Assembly: GCA_934182465.1 (NCBI GenBank)
Contig: CAKPRG010000006.1
Span: 71,094-135,093 of the forward strand
Length of the DNA: 64,000 nt
Reading direction: 5' to 3'
DNA from: an uncultured Clostridia bacterium
GTDB lineage: Bacteria > Bacillota > Clostridia > TANB77 > CAG-508
Positions 36,731-44,894 of the stretch are shown in pieces (the first letter of the stretch is position 1; every line of letters begins with the position of its first letter). The position numbers were made by a program, and so were the translations under genes. Under the pieces are notes generated by a model. That model was not told the DNA's origin, searched no databases, and saw only the letters and a program-made list of their open reading frames with translations.

Positions 36731-37294
36731 CTATGCTTGAATAAATTTTTTCATAACTTTTGGATTTGAAGTTTCATCTTCAGCTATAGTTTCTGGTATT
36801 ACATTGTGCAATTCGTAAGAAATATTTATTTTTTGATCTACTAACTCTTCTACTTCATCTTTATCTTTATCTTCTACTAAAACTAATTCACTTACAAGAA
36901 TTTGTTTTGCATTTAATAACATTTTCTTTTCAGTTGTAGATAAACCTTTGTCTTTTTGTTTGAATGTTAAATTTCTTACAATATCTGCTACTTCGTAAAT
37001 GTCTCCAGATTTCATTTTTTCAACATTTTCTCTGTATCTTTTGTTCCATTTCATAGACATTTCTGTGCATTCTTGTTCTAATACACTGATTACTTTTCCG
37101 GCTGTTTCTTTGTCTATTATGTTTCTAACTCCTATTTGTTCAGCTTTTGCAGTAGGTACCATAACCTTTACTTCACCTGGCATTTTAATTATGTAATAGC
37201 TTTGTTTTTCATTTCCAATTGCTCTTTCCTCAATTGATTGTATAACACCAGCTCCATGCATTGGATATACTATTTTATCTCCTACTTTAAACAT
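36731..37294 (-). CDS. carD: CarD-family RNA polymerase-binding regulator
   Basis: The start is set at the ATG at 37294, which is preceded by GGAAGGAGTG; an upstream TTG in frame lies within this site. The 187-residue protein begins with the CarD/TRCF-type RNA polymerase-interacting domain (FKVGDKIVYPMHGAGVIQSI, with YYIIKMPGEVKVMVP) and ends with a helical domain (KWNKRYRENVEKMKSGD, then VRNLTFKQKDKGLSTTEKK). CarD proteins stabilise open promoter complexes, mainly at rRNA promoters. The length is typical. It is a single gene with its own terminator. Confidence 0.95.
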   Translation of the reverse strand: MFKVGDKIVYPMHGAGVIQSIEERAIGNEKQSYYIIKMPGEVKVMVPTAKAEQIGVRNIIDKETAGKVISVLEQECTEMSMKWNKRYRENVEKMKSGDIYEVADIVRNLTFKQKDKGLSTTEKKMLLNAKQILVSELVLVEDKDKDEVEELVDQKINISYELHNVIPETIAEDETSNPKVMKKFIQA

Positions 37295-37435
37295 TTTTGT
37301 CACTCCTTCCAAGTAATTCTCTTGATTACTACATTTCTATTATACTACAAAATATAGCAAAAGTCAAAGTTTTTTACCAAAATTTACATAAGAAATTTCT
37401 TTTTTTATATTCTATTTTTTTATTTTTTTGAACAA

Positions 37436-37487
37436 ATAAAAAATAGAGTTATTTAGCTTAATTAATCTCTAAATATCTCTATTTTTC
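37436..37487 (-). terminator. Probable terminator of dut
   Basis: AAATAGAG and CTCTATTT form the base of a long hairpin about 55 bases after the dut stop codon, with T residues on the minus strand. Confidence 0.6.
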
Positions 37488-37540
37488 TTTTATTTTCTAT
37501 ATGATAAATTTAGTTAAATTTATTTATGCAAATTAATAAA

Positions 37541-38002
37541 TTATTTGCTTGTTGAACCAAATCCACCTTTTCTAGTTCCTTCTGCATTATCATTATCTAC
37601 TATTAAATATTTCATAAAAATAGCTTGTCCTATTGCATCACCTTTTTTGATTTCAACATCATGATCAAAAAAGTTATAATATGCAAACATAAAATGTCCA
37701 TCATTATCTTCATTTCCGTAATAATCGCTATCTATTATTCCAACACTATTTGCCATTACCAAACCTCTTTTTCCTGGGTTTGAACTTCTATTGCAAAGCA
37801 TATAAAATTCATCTGGTTCACAATATGCTTTTAATCCTGTTTTTACTAATGTTGGTTTTTGTCCTGGTTTAAATGCTGGAACTATTGTATCTTCAGCTGC
37901 TTCTATATCATAACCAGCAGAATTTTTTGTTTTTCTTACTGGTAAATTTATTCCTTTATCTTCCCATCCTTTTGCTATTTCAAATCCTCTTTTTCTCTCC
38001 AT
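37541..38002 (-). CDS. dut: dUTP diphosphatase
   Basis: The 153-residue protein is a trimeric dUTPase. Its motifs are SAGYDIEAAED (motif 1), CNRSSNPGKRGLVMANSVG followed by IIDSDY (motifs 2 and 3) and the C-terminal glycine-rich GTRKGGFGSTSK (motif 5). Motif 4 is less clear around KKGDAIGQAIFM. It hydrolyses dUTP to dUMP and keeps uracil out of DNA. The ATG has a poorly spaced AGG only 3 bases away; the stronger GAAAGGAG further up is split from it by a hairpin (38003-38038). Confidence 0.94.
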   Translation of the reverse strand: MERKRGFEIAKGWEDKGINLPVRKTKNSAGYDIEAAEDTIVPAFKPGQKPTLVKTGLKAYCEPDEFYMLCNRSSNPGKRGLVMANSVGIIDSDYYGNEDNDGHFMFAYYNFFDHDVEIKKGDAIGQAIFMKYLIVDNDNAEGTRKGGFGSTSK

Positions 38003-38038
38003 TTTCCTATTGCACAGTTTTTACTGTACTCTCCTTTC
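38003..38038 (-). promoter_or_regulatory. Split ribosome binding site of dut
   Basis: On the minus strand GAAAGGAG, one base, then a hairpin of GTACAGT and ACTGTGC with an AAAA loop (7 pairs including one wobble), then 9 bases, then ATG. Folded spacing is 10 bases. Confidence 0.55.
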
Positions 38039-38155
38039 TGTTTTTCATTTTTTATTATTATATATTCTACAAGCTCTATTTTCAAGTGTATTTTTGTGAA
38101 ATTTTAAAGATTTAGATCAGTCTTACAAAACTAAGTTTCTCATAAATATCTATGT

Positions 38156-38187
38156 ATAATAGGAAGTGCATAGCACTTTTCTATTAT
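38156..38187. repeat. Imperfect palindrome downstream of the 582-residue gene
   Basis: AAGTGC and GCACTT enclose ATA and are flanked by AATAG and CTATT, giving a strong hairpin on either strand. No T tract follows. It lies just beyond the terminator at 38191-38227. Confidence 0.5.
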
Positions 38188-38190
38188 ATC

Positions 38191-38227
38191 AAAAAATGGG
38201 ACAGCGATTGCTCGCCCTCCCATTTTT
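38191..38227 (-). terminator. Terminator of the 582-residue gene
   Basis: AAAAAATGGGA and TCCCATTTTT close a hairpin with a GC-rich loop; T residues follow on the minus strand. Confidence 0.85.
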
Positions 38228-38245
38228 CTTTGACCATTTATTAGC

Positions 38246-39994
38246 TTATTCCGGTCTATTAGAATAATATTTTGAATATAAACTACGAATATCCTCCACT
38301 GCTGCCCAGTACTCATCTTCCGAGTAACAATTATATGTCTGTTTCTCTGACTTAGGCACATCAGCATTTTGATCAATTCCATCTAACCTGTACTTATATG
38401 TTGCGATTTTATCTGCAACATTTATATACAGCCGAACATACCACTTATTTTCAGTCATAGTATATTCATCTTCTTCACAGTTTATCACAGCTTTGATGAT
38501 TTGCTGTTTCAATGGGACTGCCTGCCAATCTGCACTTTCTACTTCATCAGTAGTCATTAACTCATTTCTGTAGAAATACTTCACATATAAATCCAAATTG
38601 TTTGGAATAAGTAAAATCTTTTCATCTTCATTTTCAAGCATAGGAATAGATAACAAATAATCTTCTATGTCAATGCTTTCTAACGATCTTACATTTGAGT
38701 CTAATGTAAAGTTGCCAAGCTTTTTCAGTTCCAAAGTCACTTTATCGTTATTATTAACTAAAATCGGAAAATACAAGTTATTATCCGCTGTATAGATAAG
38801 CGGATATGAATAGATACTTCCAATATTTGTAGTTATAATTCTAGCTTTTCCAGATAAAGTAACATTTTCTTCAGTTATTACTTGCTTATTTTGGCAAACA
38901 AAAGCTTGATCTTCATTGAGGCAGAGATAATAATCATCAATCATATCTTCAACAGCGGTAGTTTCAACATTTAAAGGCACATTTTCATTTCCTAAAATAT
39001 TATATCCGCCATTTAATTTAGTATATGCAAATCTTACGAAATCTCCAGATGAAGTCGTTCCATATATAATGATTGCTCCATTATCTCTATACATTGAAAA
39101 ATAATATATATCGTCTGGATACCCAAATTCTTCCATTGAAATCAAGTTTAAATCACATGTAAAGTAAATTTTTTCACTTCCATATTCATATGTCAGATTC
39201 TTAGCATTCTTCTTTTTAAGCTGAGCCAAGTCATTTTCAACAAAACTCGGAAGTTCATTTTTCCACGCCTGAATTCTACCTACTGGTTCTTCAGGTAATT
39301 CTGCGAATTTGTAATCCAGGTTTCTATATAAGTTTCCATTCTCATCTGTCTGCAGTCTCGATTTGTACAACTTATTTGCCTGAATAATAATTAGAGCAAT
39401 CACCGCAACACCACACAATGTTAATGCAATCTTCAGAACGTCTTTCAGTTTCTTTTTCTTCTTACGTTTGTCTGCGTTTTCATCAACATAATTTGATGTG
39501 TGATATACGGTAGTATTCTTTTCTGCATTGCTTTCCTTTCTTGATTCTGCTTTTGATCTTGCCTTAGCATTAAATGAGGTCATCTCGTCAGCAGTTCCTG
39601 CTTCAACTTCTGTTTCCTGCTCTCTCAGAGTTTTTGCATTTTCGGAATTCTCTACCTTTGCTGATTTTCTTACTTTTTTCTCTCTTGGAGATGTTGAAAA
39701 TGAAGTGTTTGAGTTATTTCTTCTTTCTGCATTTTTTCCTCTGTTCGTCAAAAAATCTGGAATCTGAAGTTCCCGGTCATAGCCTCTTAATGTTTTTTCG
39801 CCATCCGGCATTACTTCTTCTGCCATTACTTCATCATCTGGCATCACAGCATCTTCTGCTACACTTTCCTCTGAAGAACTTTCGCCATTTGTTTCACCAT
39901 CATCCGATGATGTGGCCATTGACTCTTTTCCATTTGTTGTTTCTTCAGTTGTTTCCTCACTTGATTCTGCTTCAGAAATTTTAATTTCTTCCAT
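38246..39994 (-). CDS. Large membrane-anchored protein of unknown function, foreign-looking
   Basis: I do not recognise the family. The 582-residue protein starts with about 180 acidic, Ser/Glu/Thr-rich residues that look disordered, then a basic stretch (KRKKKKKLKDVLK), one membrane segment (about 190-207) and an outside domain of about 370 residues, strand-rich and without repeats or known motifs. This plan suggests a cytoplasmic regulatory tail with an extracytoplasmic sensor or wall-facing domain. Its codon choice is visibly richer in G and C than its neighbours (ctg, gcc, tcc, ccg-type codons are frequent), which suggests transfer from another genome. It stands alone between dut and rpsR. 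Confidence 0.75.
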   Translation of the reverse strand: MEEIKISEAESSEETTEETTNGKESMATSSDDGETNGESSSEESVAEDAVMPDDEVMAEEVMPDGEKTLRGYDRELQIPDFLTNRGKNAERRNNSNTSFSTSPREKKVRKSAKVENSENAKTLREQETEVEAGTADEMTSFNAKARSKAESRKESNAEKNTTVYHTSNYVDENADKRKKKKKLKDVLKIALTLCGVAVIALIIIQANKLYKSRLQTDENGNLYRNLDYKFAELPEEPVGRIQAWKNELPSFVENDLAQLKKKNAKNLTYEYGSEKIYFTCDLNLISMEEFGYPDDIYYFSMYRDNGAIIIYGTTSSGDFVRFAYTKLNGGYNILGNENVPLNVETTAVEDMIDDYYLCLNEDQAFVCQNKQVITEENVTLSGKARIITTNIGSIYSYPLIYTADNNLYFPILVNNNDKVTLELKKLGNFTLDSNVRSLESIDIEDYLLSIPMLENEDEKILLIPNNLDLYVKYFYRNELMTTDEVESADWQAVPLKQQIIKAVINCEEDEYTMTENKWYVRLYINVADKIATYKYRLDGIDQNADVPKSEKQTYNCYSEDEYWAAVEDIRSLYSKYYSNRPE

Positions 39995-40339
39995 TAATTT
40001 GTCCTCTCATTCTCTCTAAGCATTGTCTACGAGTTCCATATTCAATTGTAAATATTATCCTCCTTCCTCTTGTAGAATTTTCTACTTTTTGTCTTTAAAA
40101 TACATAAAGCAATTAATATTATATCATATATCTTTTTAAATCTCAATATTTTATGTAAATTAAATAATGTAAAATTTACTTTTCAAAATTCTACACAAGG
40201 TAGTAAAATATTTATATATTAAGAATTCAAAATGAACTTCATGTAGCACAAAAAGAGTATCAATATAAATTAGTTAAACTTTCGTTTAATCTATCTATTT
40301 GATACTCTTTATATTTTTTATTATTTACTTGCTAAGCAA
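39995..40339. other. Gene-free interval before rpsR
   Basis: No open frame with a ribosome binding site was found. The interval contains the rpsR terminator (40250-40312) and AT-rich sequence that must carry the promoter of the 582-residue gene; no clear -35/-10 pair stands out. Confidence 0.6.
40250..40312 (-). terminator. Terminator of the rpsF-ssb-rpsR operon
   Basis: AAAAAGAGTATCAA and TTGATACTCTTT form the outer stem; an inner TTAAACGAAAGTTTAA hairpin caps it. T residues follow on the minus strand. Confidence 0.85.
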
Positions 40340-40618
40340 TTAGTCTTGTGAATAAGGAATAACTGCAATATGTCTTCCTCTTTTAACAGCTGTAGTAATA
40401 AATCTTTGATGTTTTGCACAAGCTCCTGTTGCTCTTCTAGGTAATATTTTACCTTTTTCATTAATGAATTTTTTTAATTGTTCTGCATTTTTATAATCTA
40501 ATTCAAAGTTTTTGTCATTGCATAATGCACAAACTTTTTTTCTTGCTTTTCTAAACTTTGGATTGAAATCATCATCTTGATTATTTCTGTTTCTTCTTGT
40601 TTGTTTTTTGTCTGCCAT
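40340..40618 (-). CDS. rpsR: 30S ribosomal protein S18
   Basis: The start is placed at the ATG at 40618 because GGAGG lies 7 bases upstream; an in-frame TTG before it is part of that site. The 92-residue protein shows the S18 core: KFRKARKKVCALCNDKNFELDYK, LKKFINEKGKILPRRATG, then KHQRFITTAVKRGRHIAVIPY (given here in pieces of the alignment). The two cysteines near the N-terminus mark the zinc-binding form. It is third in the conserved rpsF-ssb-rpsR operon. Confidence 0.97.
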   Translation of the reverse strand: MADKKQTRRNRNNQDDDFNPKFRKARKKVCALCNDKNFELDYKNAEQLKKFINEKGKILPRRATGACAKHQRFITTAVKRGRHIAVIPYSQD

Positions 40619-40653
40619 TTTATTTTCCTCCAATCTTTCAAACTTATATTCTC

Positions 40654-41079
40654 CTAGAATGGTAAGTCATCATCTGAAGCATTTACTTGAAATTCTGCAC
40701 TTTGTGATAAACTTTCACCAAATGTATTTTCAAAGTTAGCTCCTCCTGCTTCTCCATCTCTTCTACTATCTGCAAAATATGCTTCTTCAGCAACAACTTC
40801 TGTTACATAATGTTTTTGTCCTTGGTCATCATCCCATGTTCTTGTTTGTAATCTTCCAATAATGCCAACTTGTTGACCTTTTTTGAAATATTTACTACAA
40901 AATTCTCCTGTTTTGCTCCAAGCAACAATATTTATGAAATCAGCTTGTCTTTCTTCGCCTTGTCTTGCGAATCTTCTGTTTACTGCTAAACTGAAAGATG
41001 CTACTAAAGTATTGTTTGTTTGAGTATATCTTACTTCTGGATCTCTTGTTAAACGACCCATTAAAATTACTTTGTTCAT
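40654..41079 (-). CDS. ssb: Single-stranded DNA-binding protein
   Basis: The 141-residue protein is SSB: it begins MNKVILMGRLTRDPEVRYTQ, has the OB fold with SLAVNRRF and FINIVAWSKTGEFC, and ends with the acidic tail DDDLPF that recruits partner proteins. It protects single-stranded DNA in replication and repair. The linker between OB fold and tail is short. It lies between rpsF and rpsR, the arrangement found across Bacillota, with an AAAGGA ribosome binding site. Confidence 0.97.
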   Translation of the reverse strand: MNKVILMGRLTRDPEVRYTQTNNTLVASFSLAVNRRFARQGEERQADFINIVAWSKTGEFCSKYFKKGQQVGIIGRLQTRTWDDDQGQKHYVTEVVAEEAYFADSRRDGEAGGANFENTFGESLSQSAEFQVNASDDDLPF

Positions 41080-41105
41080 TTACTCGTTTCCTTTCACTTT
41101 ACAGA

Positions 41106-41393
41106 TTATTCTTCATCTTTTCTAATAGTGATAAATTTCATTACTTCGTCTGTAATTCTATAAATTCTTTCTAATTCTGCAACAACTGCTGGATTAGCTT
41201 CAAAATTAAGTACTACGTAATTTCCTTCTGTGTTTTTCTTGATTTCATAAGCTAATTTCTTTTTACCTAATTCATCAACACTTTCAACTTTTCCGTCACT
41301 ATTAATTAAGTCTGAAAATTTTTGGATTAATGTTTTAACTCCTGCATCTTCAACACTTGGATTAATAATGAATACTGATTCGTATTTATTCAT
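41106..41393 (-). CDS. rpsF: 30S ribosomal protein S6
   Basis: The 95-residue protein is S6: MNKYESVFIINPSVED at the start, KKLAYEIKKNTEGNYVVLNF in the middle and ERIYRITDEVMKFITIRKDE at the end. S6 pairs with S18 on the small subunit. It is first in the rpsF-ssb-rpsR operon. GGAGGTG precedes the ATG, and a promoter and a leader hairpin are visible upstream. Confidence 0.97.
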   Translation of the reverse strand: MNKYESVFIINPSVEDAGVKTLIQKFSDLINSDGKVESVDELGKKKLAYEIKKNTEGNYVVLNFEANPAVVAELERIYRITDEVMKFITIRKDEE

Positions 41394-41449
41394 TATTTTT
41401 CACCTCCTTTTGGATATAAAACCCATAAATTATTCATATATGAGTAAGG

Positions 41450-41474
41450 ATTTTAGGTTTTCTTCTCCTAAAAT
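41450..41474 (-). promoter_or_regulatory. Hairpin in the rpsF leader
   Basis: ATTTTAGG and CCTAAAAT form an 8-pair hairpin in the leader of the rpsF transcript. S6-S18 binding leaders are known in this position, but the conserved CCG element of that motif is not visible, so I give only the structure. Confidence 0.4.
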
Positions 41475-41482
41475 GCTTTTAC

Positions 41483-41511
41483 ATTTTACCATACTTTTCT
41501 TTCAATTGCAA
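41483..41511 (-). promoter_or_regulatory. Promoter of rpsF-ssb-rpsR
   Basis: On the minus strand TTGCAA (41506-41511) and TAAAAT (41483-41488) are spaced by 17 bases. Confidence 0.6.
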
Positions 41512-41555
41512 GACTTATACCAATATTTTATGAACATTTTTTTCGCTTCTTTCTA

Positions 41556-41584
41556 TTGAAATGTGAATTTCTGTATGGTATAAT
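41556..41584 (+). promoter_or_regulatory. Promoter of the gene at 41653
   Basis: TTGAAA (41556-41561), 17 bases, TATAAT (41579-41584): close to consensus, about 70 bases before the start codon. Confidence 0.8.
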
Positions 41585-41652
41585 TCGTAAGCTTTTTCTT
41601 AAATATTGCAAAACTATAAAACTCGAGGCAAACTAGTGAAGGAGGCATTATT

Positions 41653-42174
41653 ATGTTGTTTGCAGACAAAAAGGATTTAAAAGAAGCACGGAAGCTGCTT
41701 CGACAGTTTATAAGGAAAAAGAAATTTTTACCAAAGTATGTTGAATGCAAAGAATTTCCAAAAGCTATAATCGAAAACACAAATTGTTACGCTTATTGCT
41801 TTGAATTTTTTATGCATGAATACGATCCTAGATTGTTCGGTTTTCTTGGATTTACCATTGGAAATTATGCACCTGTAAAGGATCAAGAAAAAGCAAAAAG
41901 CCTTTTTAAAACAGATGTTACAGCAATGGGACGGAAAATAATGGAAACTGACTCAACTATTCCCACAAAGGGATTCAAAATTGCATTGTTTCTTTCTAAT
42001 GAAAACGAATGTGACTTTCACTTTATGAGAATGGATAATGACGGAACTTGGTCAGAAAAAGATGGCTATAAGGGAGAAATCCGAAAGGTTGTGAAACCAT
42101 CTGGTGAACCTGCTTTACCCTGTGAAATCAACTATAAAAATTGGACTTTTCAAGGATATTACTGGATCTTGTAA
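41653..42174 (+). CDS. Protein with a Cys...His pattern resembling papain-like/toxin-associated hydrolases
   Basis: The 173-residue protein has NCYAYCFEFF near residue 44 and, about 75 residues later, KIALFLSNENECDFHFMRMD followed by GTWSEKDGYKGEI. A Cys in NCYxY and a His in DxHFxRxDxDGTWSxK recur in small proteins that look like compact cysteine hydrolases; I recognise the pattern but not a named family, and catalysis is not shown. It has no signal peptide. Its own near-consensus promoter, AAGGAGG site and terminator make it an independent unit, and its codons (cgg, ctg, gga) differ from its neighbours, so it may be acquired. Confidence 0.7.
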   Translation: MLFADKKDLKEARKLLRQFIRKKKFLPKYVECKEFPKAIIENTNCYAYCFEFFMHEYDPRLFGFLGFTIGNYAPVKDQEKAKSLFKTDVTAMGRKIMETDSTIPTKGFKIALFLSNENECDFHFMRMDNDGTWSEKDGYKGEIRKVVKPSGEPALPCEINYKNWTFQGYYWIL

Positions 42175-42240
42175 TTCCTTGAAAAACAAATACAATTCAT
42201 TGGTTGAAAATCCTAGTAACTTATAAACAAACTATTCTTT

Positions 42241-42273
42241 AAGCAAGTGGTAAATGTACCGCTTGCTTTTTTA
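42241..42273 (+). terminator. Terminator of the gene at 41653
   Basis: AAGCAAGTGGTA and TACCGCTTGCTT form a 12-pair stem with one wobble and a T run. Confidence 0.9.
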
Positions 42274-42341
42274 TAAAAAATTGTATACAAATTTGTGCGT
42301 ATACTTTTATATAATAAAAATTTCAAAGCACTCTCTTATTC

Positions 42342-42380
42342 AAAAAAATACCAATAGTTTGTTTTACTATTGGTAGTTTT
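42342..42380 (-). terminator. Terminator overlapping the stop codon of the pilin-like gene
   Basis: ACCAATAGT (42350-42358) and ACTATTGGT (42366-42374) form the stem; the TAG stop of the pilin-like gene lies inside it. The T run follows on the minus strand. Confidence 0.85.
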
Positions 42381-42864
42381 TTAAATCAACTGCTTGATAT
42401 TCAGATAAATCAATTGTGTAAATTTTTTCTGCACCTTCTTCTGTTTGTACACCATTACTATAATAGATAGTATGTGAAACTGCATTTATATAATATTTAT
42501 CATCACTTTTAGAATTATTTAAAGCTAGTCCACCTAATTTTGTAATTGTATCTGAGGTTATTTCGTAATAATCATTTCCATCATTAGGATTTCTTTTTTC
42601 TAACCATTTAAGATCTGAAGCATTTTCTGCTGAATATGTTATTTTACCACTTCCATCTTGTACTGGTAATACACCATTTTTCAAATAATATAAATCTATT
42701 TTTTCTTGTAAACTGATTATATCAGAATACATATTATTTAATTTTTTTATTTGTACACTTGATAAAGATGAAAAAGTTATTGTTGACAAAATCATTAAAA
42801 ATAAAAGTATTGTAATTGTTAATGCTGCAACAGTAATTCCTTTTTTACTTTTTAAATTAACCAT
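42367..42864 (-). CDS. Second pilin-like protein without Glu5
   Basis: The 165-residue protein begins MVNLKSKKG and continues ITVAALTITILLFLMILSTI, the leader-Gly-hydrophobic helix plan of type IV prepilins, with Ala where Glu5 is usual. The helix goes on (NMYSDIISLQEKIDLYYLKN) into a small domain with IYYSNGVQT. It shares the leader type and the end of the outer domain (a Y..NxxxxxIYYSxG-like strand) with the protein at 11054. It lies 43 bases downstream of the spoIVFB-like gene and may be co-transcribed with it, ending at the terminator within its stop codon. Confidence 0.75.
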   Translation of the reverse strand: MVNLKSKKGITVAALTITILLFLMILSTITFSSLSSVQIKKLNNMYSDIISLQEKIDLYYLKNGVLPVQDGSGKITYSAENASDLKWLEKRNPNDGNDYYEITSDTITKLGGLALNNSKSDDKYYINAVSHTIYYSNGVQTEEGAEKIYTIDLSEYQAVDLKNYQ

Positions 42865-42907
42865 ATTTATTCCTCACTATTATATTAGTTTCAATATAAG
42901 TTTACTA

Positions 42908-43543
42908 TTAATCAAAATTTTTTTCAATACAATCGTACAATTTAATTAATCTATTTATTTTTTTATCTTCTTTTATTTTTAAATACCATAGATACATTAA
43001 TATTACTACAACACCTATATTTTTAAATTTTAATATAAAAACACTATATAATAATGTTAATATTGCCAAAGTAACTTTTCCTATAAAACTAATTAGGCTA
43101 TATGATTTTTTATTTCCATATATTTTTTTCAATATTTCTTTTAAAATTTTTCCACCATCTAAGGGTAATATTGGTAATAAATTAAAAATTCCTAATAATA
43201 TATTGGTATAAATACTATATGCAATTATTTCATCATTTGTATTGTACTTATTTGAAATTCCAATAAATATAATAGCTAATATTATATTTGAAATCGGCCC
43301 TGCTAAATATGTAATTATTTTCTTTTTGGCATTTGCAGATGAAAAAGAATAAAAAGTTAAAGATAATCCAAATGGCATTATCTCTATACTTGCTGGCTTA
43401 AATCCACATATTATCCCTACAAGTGCATGCATAATTTCATGTATTGTTATAAATACTATAAATAACAAGTATAATTCTAATTGATTTAAAATTAAATAAA
43501 CAATACAAAGAAAAATTATTTTTAAATCTATCTGAACTTTCAT
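42908..43543 (-). CDS. spoIVFB: SpoIVFB-like intramembrane zinc metalloprotease (M50)
   Basis: The 211-residue membrane protein has the S2P/M50 signature: HEIMH in FITIHEIMHALVG (zinc ligands and catalytic Glu) and LLPILPLDGGKIL with the third ligand Asp. The size and the neighbouring M23 protein, 9 bases upstream, point to SpoIVFB, which cleaves pro-sigma-K in the mother cell. Some clostridia have this pair with other substrates, and sigK is not in the window, so the substrate is open. There is no C-terminal CBS domain, which SpoIVFB of Bacillus has, so the protein is shorter than that one. Confidence 0.88.
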   Translation of the reverse strand: MKVQIDLKIIFLCIVYLILNQLELYLLFIVFITIHEIMHALVGIICGFKPASIEIMPFGLSLTFYSFSSANAKKKIITYLAGPISNIILAIIFIGISNKYNTNDEIIAYSIYTNILLGIFNLLPILPLDGGKILKEILKKIYGNKKSYSLISFIGKVTLAILTLLYSVFILKFKNIGVVVILMYLWYLKIKEDKKINRLIKLYDCIEKNFD

Positions 43544-43552
43544 ATAATATCC

Positions 43553-44422
43553 TTACTCAAATTGAAATATTTCTTGAGGATTTACATATCTATCTTGATA
43601 TCTTATTTCAAAGTGTAAATGTGGTCCTGTACTATTGCCTGTACTTCCTACTTTAGCTATTTTAGTACCTTTTTCAACTTCATCTCCTTCTTTAACTAAG
43701 ATTTCAGAGCAATGTGCATACAAAGTTATTACATCTCCATTTTGTATTTTTAAATGTTTTCCATAATCCCCACTTTCAGATGTTAAAATTACTTTTCCTG
43801 ATATTGCAGATACTATATCTGTTCCCATACTACTTGCTATATCTGTTCCTGTATGATATCCATCTATTTTTTTATTCTCAGAGTTTCTAGTACCAAAAGG
43901 AGATGTTACTTTTCCTTTAATTGGTTGTATTAAATCATAAGAATTTTTTATTTTCGTACTATCACTCTCATTTGTTTCTAGTATTGCTTCCTGATTTTCA
44001 ACATTGCTTTCTTCTTTTGTTTCTTCTATTCCACCTCCAACACCTTCTGTTTGTGCAACATTTTCTGTAGGATTTTCAGTATTTTGATTTTGACTTTCAT
44101 TTACTTCATTTTGAAAAATTGTAGCATCATCTGGAATAGATATCATTGAATTCCAAAAATTCTTTCCCTTTTCTTGTAAATTAGTTTGATATGATGCTAT
44201 TTGCGTTAAAAATTGTTCACTAAAAATCTCAGTTTTATTTTGAATGCAATAAACTATTATCGTTATATTTATCAATATTAATATTTCTAACATTATTTTA
44301 CTACCAAAATATGTTTTAGAAACTTTTTGCGTAGTATCTATTTTTTCATTTGGATATTTTCTTCTATATGCAATTTCTTCGGCTCTTCTTATTCTTTCGT
44401 TTTCAGTTAAAACTCTTTCCAT
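43553..44422 (-). CDS. spoIVFA: SpoIVFA-like membrane protein with M23 domain
   Basis: The 289-residue protein has a cytoplasmic N-terminus, one membrane segment (about 47-65), an acidic linker and a C-terminal LytM/M23 domain (about 170-285). All residues of an active M23 enzyme are in place: HTGTD (His and Asp), LYAHC and HLHFE. Its position directly before an M50 protease identifies it as SpoIVFA-like, the partner that holds and restrains SpoIVFB. It could instead be an active peptidoglycan enzyme of the forespore-mother cell space, as with clostridial SpoIIQ. The ribosome binding site is GAAAGGA. Confidence 0.82.
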   Translation of the reverse strand: MERVLTENERIRRAEEIAYRRKYPNEKIDTTQKVSKTYFGSKIMLEILILINITIIVYCIQNKTEIFSEQFLTQIASYQTNLQEKGKNFWNSMISIPDDATIFQNEVNESQNQNTENPTENVAQTEGVGGGIEETKEESNVENQEAILETNESDSTKIKNSYDLIQPIKGKVTSPFGTRNSENKKIDGYHTGTDIASSMGTDIVSAISGKVILTSESGDYGKHLKIQNGDVITLYAHCSEILVKEGDEVEKGTKIAKVGSTGNSTGPHLHFEIRYQDRYVNPQEIFQFE

Positions 44423-44489
44423 TTCTGAATTCCTTTCTGTTTTATTTTATATTCAAGTATATTCAGAGCCTTGTTTGTTTATGTCCATT

Positions 44490-44792
44490 TTAAAAAGAAA
44501 TTATTAATACTAATGCTGAAAAGATTAATAATCCAATATTCCAACATTTTAAAATTTTACACTTTTTTTCTAATTGCTTTTCTAAACTAGTTTTTTCATT
44601 CTTTCTTTTTAATTCTTCTACATAAGAACTAACTACATTTTCTGCTTCTTTCAATACATTCTCTATCTTACTATTTTCTATTTTATTATTTTCAAATTTT
44701 ATATTAGGTTTTAAAACAACAAAAGCCTCTTCTACCACATTAGATGGTAAATTATTTAAAACTATCATATTTTTCATTTTATTAATTTGCAT
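44490..44792 (-). CDS. Small tail-anchored protein of unknown function
   Basis: The 100-residue protein has a helical, charged body (IENVLKEAENVVSSYVEEL, KNEKTSLEKQLEKKCK) and one C-terminal membrane segment (about 82-99). This is a tail-anchored layout. I do not recognise the family. It precedes the spoIVFA-like gene by 67 bases in the same direction and may belong to that operon. AGAGG lies 9 bases before the ATG. Confidence 0.65.
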   Translation of the reverse strand: MQINKMKNMIVLNNLPSNVVEEAFVVLKPNIKFENNKIENSKIENVLKEAENVVSSYVEELKRKNEKTSLEKQLEKKCKILKCWNIGLLIFSALVLIISF

Positions 44793-44894
44793 AGCAATTA
44801 CCTCTTCTACTTATTTGTTGTATATTTTTTCCATTTTAACCATATTTATTCACATATTATATAATATTCCGCATACCATAAATTAGGTGATAAT

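Noticed and set aside
41400..41500. S6-S18 ribosomal leader motif before rpsF.
   Set aside because: A hairpin is present, but the conserved CCG-containing bulge that defines the motif was not found.
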